Source of the DNA: an uncultured Erysipelotrichaceae bacterium | GTDB taxonomy: Bacteria > Bacillota_I > Bacilli_A > RF39 > UBA660 | NCBI GenBank assembly: GCA_902793315.1 | Contig: CADBCT010000007.1 | Coordinates: forward strand, 1-37,981 | Direction of reading: 5' to 3' | Length of the DNA stretch: 37,981 nucleotides | In this document: piece by piece, positions 30,824 to 37,981 of the stretch | Layout: the number at the start of each line of letters is the position of its first letter | Numbering within the stretch: position 1 is the first letter of the stretch | The notes under the pieces: model-generated | Database searches by the model: none | Seen by the model: only the letters and a program-made list of their open reading frames with translations | Told to the model about the DNA's origin: nothing | Program-made: the position numbers and the translations under genes

Positions 30824-32980
30824 ATGAACGAAATGATTATTAAAGATATAGTAGATGAGCTAAATATCAGTACAAAGCAAGTTAATGCAGTACTAACTCT
30901 TTTAAGTGAAGATAATACTATACCTTTTATTGCTAGATATAGGAAAGAAGCAACCGGTGGATTAGATGAAGAAGCTATTAAAAAGATAGGAGATGTATAT
31001 GCCTATCAAGAAAGTCTTTTAAAGAGAAAAGAAGATGTAATAAGACTTATTGATGAAAAAGGATTACTTACTGATGAATTAAAAGAATCTATTTTAAAAT
31101 GTAATAAATTAGTAGAAGTAGAAGATTTATATAGACCATATAAAGAAAAGAAAAAGACTAAAGCTACAGAAGCTATTAAAGCAGGTTTAGAACCATTAGC
31201 TAAGATGATTATGTCTTTTCCAACTACCGGTAACATAGATGATATGGCTAAGAAATTTCTTAATGAGACAGTTAAGAATACTGATGATGCTATTACTGGG
31301 GCTAAGTATATTATTGCTGAATGGATAAGTGATAATGCTTCATATAGAAAATATATAAGAAGTTATTTTTATAAGAATGGAACAATTATTTCTAAAATAA
31401 AGAAAGATGCTAAAGATGAAAATAAGACTTATGAAATGTATTATGATTATAATGAAGCAGTTAAACATATTAAGCCTCATCGTATATTAGCTTTAAATAG
31501 AGGAGAAAATGAAAAAGTATTAAATGTAAGTATAGATGTTAATAAAGATGAGATAATTGCTTATTTAAAAAGTAAAGTTATTAGAAATGATAAGAGCTTT
31601 GTAACTAAATATGTTATTGAAGCAATAGAAGACTCTTATAAAAGATTAATAGAGCCTTCAGTAGAACGTGAAGTACGTAGTGACTTGACTGAAAAAGCTG
31701 AAGTAGCTGCCATAGAAAACTTTGGTAAGAACTTAGAAGCATTACTTTTAACTCCTCCAATGAAGGAAAAAGTAGTACTTGCTTTTGATCCTGGATATGT
31801 TAATGGTTGTAAGTTAGCTATTATTGATAAAACTGGTAAATATTTAGATAGTATTGTAGTAAAACCATTCTTAAAAGGACAAGAAGAAAAGAATATTAAG
31901 ATGACTAAAGAAATAGTAGCTAATTTAGTTAAAAAATATAATGTTGATATTATTGCTATTGGCAATGGTACTGCTTCTCGTGAATCTGAAAAGCTTTGTA
32001 GTGAAATGATTAAAGAATATAATTTAAATTGTAAGTATGTAATTGTAAGTGAGGCAGGAGCTTCAATTTACTCTGCATCTAAAGTAGCTATTGAAGAATT
32101 CCCTGATTTAGCAGTTGAAAAAAGAAGTGCTGTGAGTATAGGTAGAAGACTACAAGATCCTCTTGCAGAACTAGTAAAGATACCACCAGAAGGTATTGGA
32201 GTAGGACTATATCAACATGATGTTTCTGGTAAAAAACTATCAGATTCTCTAGATTTTGTTGTAGAAAAATGTGTTAATAGTGTAGGAGTTAATATTAATA
32301 CAGCTAGCCCTTCACTATTAAATTATGTTTCAGGTATTACTAAAGCTGCAATAAAGAAAATAATCGATTATCGTGAAAAAATAGGTAGAATTAGTTCTAG
32401 AGAAGAAATAAAAAAGAAAAAGATATTATCAGATAAAGCATATGAACAAGCAATAGGATTTCTTCGTATAACTGAAGGTAGTAATATATTAGATTCTACT
32501 GCTATTCATCCTGAAAGCTATGATATAGCTCTAAATTTATTAAAGGAACTTAATATGTCTATTACTGATATTGGTACTAAAGAATTAATAGATAAATTAG
32601 ATAATTTAAAAGTAGAAGAATATGCTTCTAAATTAAATACAGACCAATATACATTAGAAGATGTAATAAGTAGTTTAAAAAAGCCTAATTTAGATCCAAG
32701 AGATGAATATCCTCAACCAATTCTAAAGAGTGATATCTTAGATATTAAAGACCTACATGTTGGAGATAAATTGCAAGGAACAGTTCGTAATGTAGTGGAC
32801 TTTGGTTTATTTATAGATATTGGTTTACATGATGATGGATTAGCTCATATATCTAAACTATCTAATAGTTATGTTAAACACCCTAGTGATTTATATAGTG
32901 TGGGAGATATAGTAGATTGTTGGGTAGATGATATTTCATTAGAAAAGAATAAAGTAAGTTTAAGCTTAATAGAGAGGTAA
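30824..32980 (+). CDS. tex: Tex-family S1 RNA-binding transcription accessory protein
   Basis: A 718-residue protein of the Tex/Spt6-like family. The helical N-terminal part has TIPFIARYRKEATGGLDEE, the family signature. A YqgF/RuvC-like domain (about 320-450) has VLAFDPGYVNGCK. Helix-hairpin-helix repeats (about 480-560) include VGVNINTASPSLLNYVSGI, and a C-terminal S1 domain (about 640-718) has LQGTVRNVVDFGLFIDIG. Tex binds nucleic acids and affects transcription and expression of toxins in several Gram-positive bacteria. The ATG at 30824 has GGAGG 6 bases upstream; an in-frame ATG at 30812 overlaps that site. Confidence 0.95.
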   Translation: MNEMIIKDIVDELNISTKQVNAVLTLLSEDNTIPFIARYRKEATGGLDEEAIKKIGDVYAYQESLLKRKEDVIRLIDEKGLLTDELKESILKCNKLVEVEDLYRPYKEKKKTKATEAIKAGLEPLAKMIMSFPTTGNIDDMAKKFLNETVKNTDDAITGAKYIIAEWISDNASYRKYIRSYFYKNGTIISKIKKDAKDENKTYEMYYDYNEAVKHIKPHRILALNRGENEKVLNVSIDVNKDEIIAYLKSKVIRNDKSFVTKYVIEAIEDSYKRLIEPSVEREVRSDLTEKAEVAAIENFGKNLEALLLTPPMKEKVVLAFDPGYVNGCKLAIIDKTGKYLDSIVVKPFLKGQEEKNIKMTKEIVANLVKKYNVDIIAIGNGTASRESEKLCSEMIKEYNLNCKYVIVSEAGASIYSASKVAIEEFPDLAVEKRSAVSIGRRLQDPLAELVKIPPEGIGVGLYQHDVSGKKLSDSLDFVVEKCVNSVGVNINTASPSLLNYVSGITKAAIKKIIDYREKIGRISSREEIKKKKILSDKAYEQAIGFLRITEGSNILDSTAIHPESYDIALNLLKELNMSITDIGTKELIDKLDNLKVEEYASKLNTDQYTLEDVISSLKKPNLDPRDEYPQPILKSDILDIKDLHVGDKLQGTVRNVVDFGLFIDIGLHDDGLAHISKLSNSYVKHPSDLYSVGDIVDCWVDDISLEKNKVSLSLIER

Positions 32981-32982
32981 TT

Positions 32983-33507
32983 ATGAAAATATTAATTGTA
33001 TCAGATATTCATGGTAATTTTGATAATATGAAAAAAGTTCTTAAAGATAATCCTAACTTTGATTGTATGTTTTTAGTAGGAGATCTTTTAGCAGGACCAG
33101 AAATAGAAGGTTACAATCCAAAAAAATTGGCTAATCTATTAAATGGTTATAAAGATAAAATTATCGCAGTACGAGGAAATTGTGATTATGAATATGATAT
33201 TAAATTGTTAAATTTTGATATTAATAAGTTATACATAAATATGACAATCGATAAAAAAATATTTTTAATGACACATGGACATTACTATTATAGAGACCAT
33301 TTACCTGAAATTCCGTATGATATTTTAATCTCTGGTCATACTCATGTTCCAATACTGGAAAGAGACCGAGGTAAAGTAATTATAAATCCAGGTAGTATTA
33401 CATTGCCTAGAAGAGGTAGTACAAAAAGTTATATTGTCTATGAAGATCATATCTTTTCACTTAAAGATTTAGATGAAAACAAAGTTATGGAAAGAATATA
33501 TATCTAA
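32983..33507 (+). CDS. YfcE/MJ0936-family metallophosphoesterase
   Basis: A 174-residue phosphodiesterase. Metal-binding motifs of calcineurin-like enzymes appear in order: SDIHGN (residues 7-12), VGDLLAG, RGNCDYE, MTHGHYY and SGHTHVP. YfcE-type enzymes hydrolyse phosphodiester model substrates; the natural substrate is not known. It starts 2 bases after the tex stop and its ribosome binding site (GAGAGG) is in the end of tex, so it belongs to that operon. Confidence 0.93.
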   Translation: MKILIVSDIHGNFDNMKKVLKDNPNFDCMFLVGDLLAGPEIEGYNPKKLANLLNGYKDKIIAVRGNCDYEYDIKLLNFDINKLYINMTIDKKIFLMTHGHYYYRDHLPEIPYDILISGHTHVPILERDRGKVIINPGSITLPRRGSTKSYIVYEDHIFSLKDLDENKVMERIYI

Positions 33508-33521
33508 AGAAATAAATATTG

Positions 33522-33530
33522 TGATAAAAT
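33522..33530 (+). promoter_or_regulatory. Extended -10 promoter of the beta-propeller gene
   Basis: TGATAAAAT, followed by AGGAGG (33542-33547) and ATG at 33554. Confidence 0.6.
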
Positions 33531-33553
33531 TATTATAAGTTAGGAGGAATAGT

Positions 33554-35509
33554 ATGAAAGGGAAAACTAAAATACTTTACTTATTAATTATTATATTTGT
33601 TATTTTCACCTGTAGTTTACTTACTACTAGTAATAAAGAGATTAGAAGTATTAGAAATGAAAGACAATTAAATAGTTTTTATGAACAAGATAGTTATGAA
33701 GACTTTACATTATTAGAAAGAGCTTTAATGTTACCATTTAGTATTAGTTTTAATAATTATGTATACAGAGGATATGAGACGAATAGTTGGGGAGCTACAA
33801 CAGATGTAATTGAAGATGTAAGTGAGGCTGTTCCTGCAAAAGATGCTTCTACTTCTAAAGATTATTCTAAGACTAATATACAAGTGGAAGGTGTAGATGA
33901 AGCGGATATTATTAAGACTGATGGAGATTATATTTATTCTTTATCAGGCAATAATGTAATTATTACTAATGTAAAAGATCCAACCAATATTTTGGTAGAA
34001 GCTACTGTAAGTAATGGTATACCTAATGATTTAATTATTTATGGTGATAAATTAGTGGTAATTTCTACCAATGAAGTAGTTAGTTATGGTAAGAATAATA
34101 CTATAGTAGGTATCTATAGTTTAAAGAATAAAGAAAAACCTAAATTAGTTAAGAGTTTTGAATTATACGAGCCATATTATACTACTAGATGTATTGATGG
34201 TAAGTTGTATGTTTTTTCTAAAGGTTCTTTGAGAAAGAATAATAAGAAAATTGTACGTGAATATAAAGAGGATAAAAATACTAAGACTATTAAATTTAGT
34301 GATATCAAGTATTTAAAAGATGCTTCTAGTGGTATTCAAACTTTAATTGCTGAAGTTGATTTAAATAATTTAAATAAGAGTATGAATTTAAGTTCTTATT
34401 TAATAGATATTTCTAATGCTTATGTATCTGAAAATAATATTTATTTATTAGATTATGATTATTATGATAATGGTCCTAAACCAATGGATTTATTCGGTAT
34501 AAAAGGTGTTATTGGACTATTTGAAAGTATGGATTATTCATTTGAAAAGAAGACCAATATTTATAAGTTTAGTATTAATAAAGATAGAGGAGTATTATAT
34601 AATACAAAGACTGAAATAGAGGGAAGTGTTATTAATCAGTATTCTTTAGATGAGAAGGATGAAAATTTAAGAATAGCATTAGATGGTAAAGATGGTACTA
34701 GAATAGCTATATTAGATAAGAATTTACATTTATTAGGAGAAACAGACAGCGTTGAAAAAGATGAATTAATGTATTCATCTAGATTCATAGGAGATAAAGC
34801 TTATTTAGTTACTTATCGAAATACTGATCCATTATTTGTAGCTGATTTAAGTGATGTTAAAAATCCTAAAATAGTTGGTGAATTAAAAATACCAGGATAT
34901 AGTACATATCTACATCCATATGATGAGAATCATTTAATTGGTATTGGAATGGAAACTGAAGAAAAAGTAAATAGAGATAGTCAAGGTAAAGTAATTAGTT
35001 CTTGGGCAGTTATTACTGGTATGAAAATGAGCTTATTTGATGTATCTGATATTAATAGTCCAAAACAAATAGCAAAAACTACTATTGGAGATAGTAGAAC
35101 AGTATCTGCTATTTTGACTAATCCTAAAGCTTTACTATTCTCAAAGGAAAAAGAATTATTAGCAATTCCAGTTAATAATTATAGTGAAGACTTTAGTGTT
35201 AGAGATAGTGAAGAAGTAGATGATGTAATAAATCGTTTTACACGTTATAGTAAGCCTTATGTTGCTGAAGGATATTTTGTATATAAAGTTAATTTAACGG
35301 AAGGATTTAACTTAAAAGGAATTATTAATCATGATAAGAGTGAATCTGAGTATTACTATTATTATAATAATTCTAGATTACTTAGAGGTGTATACATAGA
35401 TGATAATTTGTTTACGGTATCAGAAGATGCTGTAAAAGTACATAATTTAGATAGTTTAGAACAAATAACTGAATTAAGTTTGAAAGGAGTAAAAGAAGAT
35501 GAAAGATAA
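33554..35509 (+). CDS. Secreted beta-propeller domain protein
   Basis: A 651-residue exported protein. An N-terminal signal-anchor (residues 8-26) is followed by a short linker and a beta-propeller of the PF09826 type, recognised by NIQVEGVDEADIIKTDGDYI near residue 110 and repeated blade motifs such as YIYSLSGNNVIITNVKDPTN, IVGIYSLKNKEKPKLVKS and FVADLSDVKNPKIVGELKIP. The family is found on the surface of archaea and Gram-positive bacteria; the role is unknown. The DUF4190-like gene overlaps its end by 11 bases, so the two are coupled. Confidence 0.88.
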   Translation: MKGKTKILYLLIIIFVIFTCSLLTTSNKEIRSIRNERQLNSFYEQDSYEDFTLLERALMLPFSISFNNYVYRGYETNSWGATTDVIEDVSEAVPAKDASTSKDYSKTNIQVEGVDEADIIKTDGDYIYSLSGNNVIITNVKDPTNILVEATVSNGIPNDLIIYGDKLVVISTNEVVSYGKNNTIVGIYSLKNKEKPKLVKSFELYEPYYTTRCIDGKLYVFSKGSLRKNNKKIVREYKEDKNTKTIKFSDIKYLKDASSGIQTLIAEVDLNNLNKSMNLSSYLIDISNAYVSENNIYLLDYDYYDNGPKPMDLFGIKGVIGLFESMDYSFEKKTNIYKFSINKDRGVLYNTKTEIEGSVINQYSLDEKDENLRIALDGKDGTRIAILDKNLHLLGETDSVEKDELMYSSRFIGDKAYLVTYRNTDPLFVADLSDVKNPKIVGELKIPGYSTYLHPYDENHLIGIGMETEEKVNRDSQGKVISSWAVITGMKMSLFDVSDINSPKQIAKTTIGDSRTVSAILTNPKALLFSKEKELLAIPVNNYSEDFSVRDSEEVDDVINRFTRYSKPYVAEGYFVYKVNLTEGFNLKGIINHDKSESEYYYYYNNSRLLRGVYIDDNLFTVSEDAVKVHNLDSLEQITELSLKGVKEDER

Positions 35510-35765
35510 AAATGAAAGTAGAATAGTAATGCATATAGTATCTTTAGTACTAGGAATCATTTCAATTTTAACATCATTATTTTGGTATATGTCTATTCCA
35601 ACTGGTATAGTTGCTATAATCTTCGGAGTTAAATCTTACAAGAAAATAGGTAGTAAATTAGGCTTAGCAGGAATGATTACTGGTATTGTAGGGCTTGCTT
35701 TATCACTACTTATTTATATAACGCTATTTATAATACTAATCTTAGAAAATGGTGGAATATTCTAA
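35499..35765 (+). CDS. DUF4190-like two-helix membrane protein
   Basis: An 88-residue protein with two or three hydrophobic segments (about 10-42 and 57-83). The first is followed by GIVAIIFGVKSYKK and the second starts GLAGMITGIVGLALSL, which is the DUF4190 pattern. The function of this family is unknown. AAGGAG lies within the end of the beta-propeller gene, which it overlaps by 11 bases. Confidence 0.75.
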   Translation: MKDKNESRIVMHIVSLVLGIISILTSLFWYMSIPTGIVAIIFGVKSYKKIGSKLGLAGMITGIVGLALSLLIYITLFIILILENGGIF

Positions 35766-35766
35766 T

Positions 35767-35800
35767 AAAAAAGTACTTAGTTATCTAAGTGCTTTTTTTA
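35767..35800. terminator. Bidirectional terminator between convergent genes
   Basis: AAAAAAGTACTTAG (35767-35780) pairs with CTAAGTGCTTTTTT (35785-35798) around TTAT, with one G-T pair. It ends the beta-propeller operon and, on the other strand, the HEPN-like gene. Confidence 0.8.
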
Positions 35801-37121
35801 GTGTCTTTTCTTCTTCCTTTTTCTTTTTTAAAAACTCTAATACTTTTCTTTGTTCATCATAAATACAATTGTCTTTTATATTATTTTCATAGTCATCAAT
35901 TATATCTTTTATATCAGAATCGTCTCTTTCCAAATCTGAAAAGAATTTTTTATAAACAATTTTTAATTCTTTGTCTTGATAAAAGCAAATTATATTCATA
36001 TTATCAATGTCTATTTGAGTGGACAAGATATTATAATAGTCTTTATACTGCTCTGGTATTTTGTTTAATATATTGTCCAAACCACATTCTATAGTACATG
36101 AAAGATTTGATTGCCAGCGAGGGACAATATCTTTATATTCATCAGTGATAATTCTTTCAAAGTAGTCGTCAATACATTCATAGGTGTAAACTCTTTCAAT
36201 TTTATTATCTTTGATAATATATATTTTAGAATTCTTATCTGGGTAAATTCTTTTTCTATAATTATTATTTTTCAACAGTACACATTTATCATATTGCATA
36301 CTTTCAAATTGTAGGATACGCATAATTTCATAAAGTAAATCGGAATCTAAATCATAATCATTTTCTAAATTACCATATCTAGCTTCCGGAAAAGCATTGT
36401 TGATATTAGCTGTTTCTAATATTTTTAAGAAAGTTTCAAATTTGGAGTTTTCCTTAAAAAGATTAATATATTTTTTATGTGTATCATAATATTTGAATTC
36501 AAATGGTTTTTCTAAAAAATAGTAAAAAGAAGATGTAGTCGTTAAAAAGTCATCTATGTCAGATAAAGTAATTAAACGCTCATCATCTACATAATCAGCA
36601 CTAAGGAATTCTTCGTCTGGAATCTTTACAAGTTCTTTTACTATAAGATCTAATTCACGTTCAACAGATTCCTTTATTTTTTCATAGTTATCTGCTAGTT
36701 GTTTAAGTATTTTAGATAAATTATGACTACCACTACTAATATTATTTGCTTTTAGTACTGTTAATAACTCTTTCTTTTTGTCTTTTTCAATTGATAGCTT
36801 ATTGATTGTTTCTTTAGTATTACCAATTAGTAAATTATATTTTTCTTCTTCATTAAGAGTATTAAGAATTGGTCTAATTGGTTCATATTCATCTAGATTA
36901 TTATAAATAATATCTAATAGTGGAAGTAGCATTCCTTTTAAATAATATTCACAAATTAGTCCATGCATAGATGAATTAAGTGTTCTTATATTGTCATAGT
37001 CTTTAATATCAGTACATAGTGCACTTATTGTATCTGTATCATGAGGAATGTCTGAAAACTTTGAATACAAGTAGTCTGCACGGTCAAAAAATTCTCTTGA
37101 TTTTTCTTTATAGATATCCAT
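35781..37121 (-). CDS. HEPN-like protein of unknown function
   Basis: A 446-residue soluble, mostly helical, acidic protein. The first 300 residues suggest a HEPN-type helical bundle: HGLICEYYLKGMLLP (53-67), a GSHNLSKILKQL helix further on, and NAFPEARYGN near 250. This matches the E..LK, GH.L and ARY stations of HEPN proteins. An R46-x6-H53 pair lies in the first helix region, but not at the usual place of the RNase motif. The C-terminal third (KIYIIKDNKIERVYTYE onward) is beta-rich and unrecognised. The start chosen is ATG 37121, with GGTGA just upstream; a GTG at 37130 overlaps that site. No obvious partner gene is present. Confidence 0.6.
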   Translation of the reverse strand: MDIYKEKSREFFDRADYLYSKFSDIPHDTDTISALCTDIKDYDNIRTLNSSMHGLICEYYLKGMLLPLLDIIYNNLDEYEPIRPILNTLNEEEKYNLLIGNTKETINKLSIEKDKKKELLTVLKANNISSGSHNLSKILKQLADNYEKIKESVERELDLIVKELVKIPDEEFLSADYVDDERLITLSDIDDFLTTTSSFYYFLEKPFEFKYYDTHKKYINLFKENSKFETFLKILETANINNAFPEARYGNLENDYDLDSDLLYEIMRILQFESMQYDKCVLLKNNNYRKRIYPDKNSKIYIIKDNKIERVYTYECIDDYFERIITDEYKDIVPRWQSNLSCTIECGLDNILNKIPEQYKDYYNILSTQIDIDNMNIICFYQDKELKIVYKKFFSDLERDDSDIKDIIDDYENNIKDNCIYDEQRKVLEFLKKKKEEEKTLKKALR

Positions 37122-37138
37122 AGAAATCACCGGCTGTT

Positions 37139-37147
37139 ATTATACCA
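37139..37147 (-). promoter_or_regulatory. Extended -10 promoter of the HEPN-like gene
   Basis: On the minus strand TGGTATAAT lies about 18 bases before the ATG at 37121. The gene therefore has its own promoter between it and the upstream regulator gene. Confidence 0.6.
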
Positions 37148-37158
37148 TAAAAGTAGTA

Positions 37159-37788
37159 TTAATACAATAAAGTTATCTTTTTATTATTGATTTTAATAAA
37201 GCCTTCTTCTTTTAAATAGCTTATTTCTCTAGTCATAGAACTTCTATCTACTGATAAGTATGAAGCTAATTCAGTGAAAGTTATATTCATAATAAATGTT
37301 TTACTACCTTTAATTTGAGCTTGATGATTAAAATAACCTAGTAGTTTGTCTCTAGTAGTTCGCATTGTCAGTAATTCTATTCTTTGATTACATCTGTTTA
37401 ATTGATCACTTAATAATTTAATTAGGTTTTTGACAAAAATAATATAGAAATCATTTTTTATAATTTCACCATTAGTAATTTGATTATATTCAATATAAGT
37501 AATTTGCGTCTCTTCTTTAGTAATACAAGTTATTTCATCATTATTAAGAGAATAAGTTAAAGAACCAAATATTTCACCAGCATTTAATTCTTCAATAATT
37601 GTCTTATTACCATTATAATCATTAAACATTAATTGGAGGCTGCCGCTCTCAATAATAGCTATATAATCATCTCTAGTTCTATTAGATAGAATATTGATAT
37701 TTTTACGATATGTAATAGTATTAGATTTTAATACTTGCATTAATTTCTTTACTTCTCTTTCACTTAAATTAGCAAATAAATTAGTCAC
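37159..37788 (-). CDS. Crp/Fnr-family transcriptional regulator
   Basis: A 209-residue regulator. A cyclic-nucleotide-binding-like jelly roll covers about residues 15-110 (IAIIESGSLQLMFNDYNGNK, ELNAGEIFGSL). A dimerisation helix covers about 112-140, and a Crp-type winged helix-turn-helix covers 168-209 (FTELASYLSVDRSSMTREIS). It has only two cysteines (C88, C133), so it does not carry an Fnr-type iron-sulphur cluster at the N-terminus. The ligand is not predictable. The start is GTG with AGGGTGATG upstream. It is divergent from the putative nrdD, with a palindrome between them that overlaps its own -35, so it probably regulates itself and nrdD. Confidence 0.9.
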   Translation of the reverse strand: MTNLFANLSEREVKKLMQVLKSNTITYRKNINILSNRTRDDYIAIIESGSLQLMFNDYNGNKTIIEELNAGEIFGSLTYSLNNDEITCITKEETQITYIEYNQITNGEIIKNDFYIIFVKNLIKLLSDQLNRCNQRIELLTMRTTRDKLLGYFNHQAQIKGSKTFIMNITFTELASYLSVDRSSMTREISYLKEEGFIKINNKKITLLY

Positions 37789-37807
37789 TTTACATCACCC
37801 TAAAATA

Positions 37808-37836
37808 ATTATAGCAAAAAGTGTAAAGTGTTGCAA
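37808..37836 (-). promoter_or_regulatory. Promoter of the Crp/Fnr-family regulator
   Basis: On the minus strand a -35 TTGCAA (37836-37831) and an extended -10 TGCTATAAT (37816-37808) are 17 bases apart. The -35 lies inside the palindrome at 37826-37847. Confidence 0.75.
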
Positions 37837-37847
37837 TTGCAACACTT
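37826..37847. promoter_or_regulatory. Perfect 22-bp palindromic operator between regulator and nrdD
   Basis: The core is GTGTTGCAATTGCAACAC, extended by AA and TT to 22 perfectly symmetrical bases with centre at 37836.5. The spacing and size fit a Crp/Fnr dimer site, although the half-site differs from both TGTGA and TTGAT. It covers the regulator's -35 and lies upstream of the nrdD -35 position. Confidence 0.75.
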
Positions 37848-37865
37848 ATTATTTTAAAAATAAGT

Positions 37866-37871
37866 TATAAT
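37866..37871 (+). promoter_or_regulatory. -10 box of the putative nrdD
   Basis: TATAAT predicts a start near 37878. The expected -35 at 37843-37848 (CACTTA) is poor, as in promoters that need an activator. Confidence 0.6.
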
Positions 37872-37901
37872 TAAATTAATAAAATAGGGAGAAATTAGAT
37901 T

Positions 37902-37981
37902 ATGAAAGTAATAAAAAGAGATGGACATATGGTCGATTGGTGTCCAGCTAAGATTGAGGAGGCTATTGGAAAGGCGAATTT
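37902..37981 (+). CDS. nrdD: Anaerobic ribonucleoside-triphosphate reductase, N-terminal fragment (ATP-cone)
   Basis: Only the first 26 codons are in the window, and the gene runs off the right edge. The residues MKVIKRDGHMVDWCPAKI and the following EEAIGKAN match the start of an ATP-cone domain, which senses ATP/dATP at the N-terminus of ribonucleotide reductases and of NrdR. The KVIKRDG opening and the divergent Crp/Fnr-family regulator favour the anaerobic reductase NrdD, but another ATP-cone protein is possible. AGGGAGA lies about 10 bases upstream of the ATG. Confidence 0.65.
   Translation, partial: MKVIKRDGHMVDWCPAKIEEAIGKAN

Noticed and set aside
35789..36314. Plus-strand open frames opposite the HEPN-like gene
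   Set aside because: They are complementary shadows of an intact 446-codon gene and lack translation signals.
1..37981. Mycoplasma-type genetic code with TGA as tryptophan
   Set aside because: All recognised proteins use TGG for Trp, and TGA ends real genes such as rseP, prpC and the DUF1653 gene, often in overlaps with the next start.

Overview
The window is AT-rich, low-GC DNA from a Gram-positive-type bacterium, most likely a member of the Bacilli (Bacillota), and perhaps one of the uncultured gut lineages with reduced genomes. The evidence for this is strong AGGAGG ribosome binding sites, sigma-A promoters with extended -10 boxes, a serine T-box, and several gene orders shared with Bacillus: miaB-ricA-cotE, rpsP-khpA, uppS-cdsA-rseP, and priA..fmt..rlmN-prpC-prkC-rsgA-rpe. 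A CotE-like spore coat gene suggests a spore former or a descendant of one. Trp is encoded by TGG and TGA works as a stop, so the code is standard. I see no tRNA, rRNA, CRISPR array or insertion sequence.

Layout: 1-3500 holds a zinc-ribbon membrane protein, then a T-box operon with two small genes and serS. 3500-4860 is a minus-strand pair, a 54-residue acidic peptide and a protein with a weak HopA1-like pattern, divergent from an SPFH/zinc-ribbon gene. 6000-7900 is a cell-envelope pair ending in an OpgB/LtaS-type phosphoglycerol transferase. 8000-10000 is an accessory stretch with an ankyrin protein and a surface-protein gene lacking its 5' end. 10050-13060 carries miaB-ricA, a minus-strand phospholipase-C-like hydrolase and cotE. 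13100-16450 carries rpsP-khpA and the envelope operon uppS-cdsA-rseP plus a 48-residue membrane peptide. 16460-18830 is a second accessory stretch: a Fic-like protein with an altered active site and an intact surface-protein gene closely related to the truncated one. 18830-29160 is the long housekeeping series from priA to rpe. 29160-35770 holds membrane and cell-wall proteins, tex, a YfcE-type phosphodiesterase and a beta-propeller protein. 35780-37981 holds a HEPN-like protein, a Crp/Fnr-family regulator, and the start of a divergent ATP-cone gene, probably nrdD.

The most interesting region is the pair of surface-protein loci. They share about 160 codons of N-terminal sequence, with identical blocks of up to 56 bases, but have unrelated C-terminal domains. 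The intact copy at 17537 ends in a sharply bounded stretch where 28 of 32 codons end in C or T, 12 of them in C, which is foreign to this genome. A 9-bp stem-loop lies just after the stop. This is what one expects of the variable region of a diversity-generating retroelement target, with the reverse transcriptase and template elsewhere. The copy at 8786 lacks its start and carries a DUF6273, C-lectin-like end; it may be a pseudogene or a silent cassette.

A second notable site is a perfect palindrome between the Crp/Fnr regulator and the putative nrdD. It covers the regulator's own -35 and sits about 41.5 bases upstream of the predicted nrdD start, the usual position for a class II activator. 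Regulatory DNA is compact throughout: extended -10 boxes lie directly upstream of ribosome binding sites, and terminators often overlap stop codons or the next promoter.
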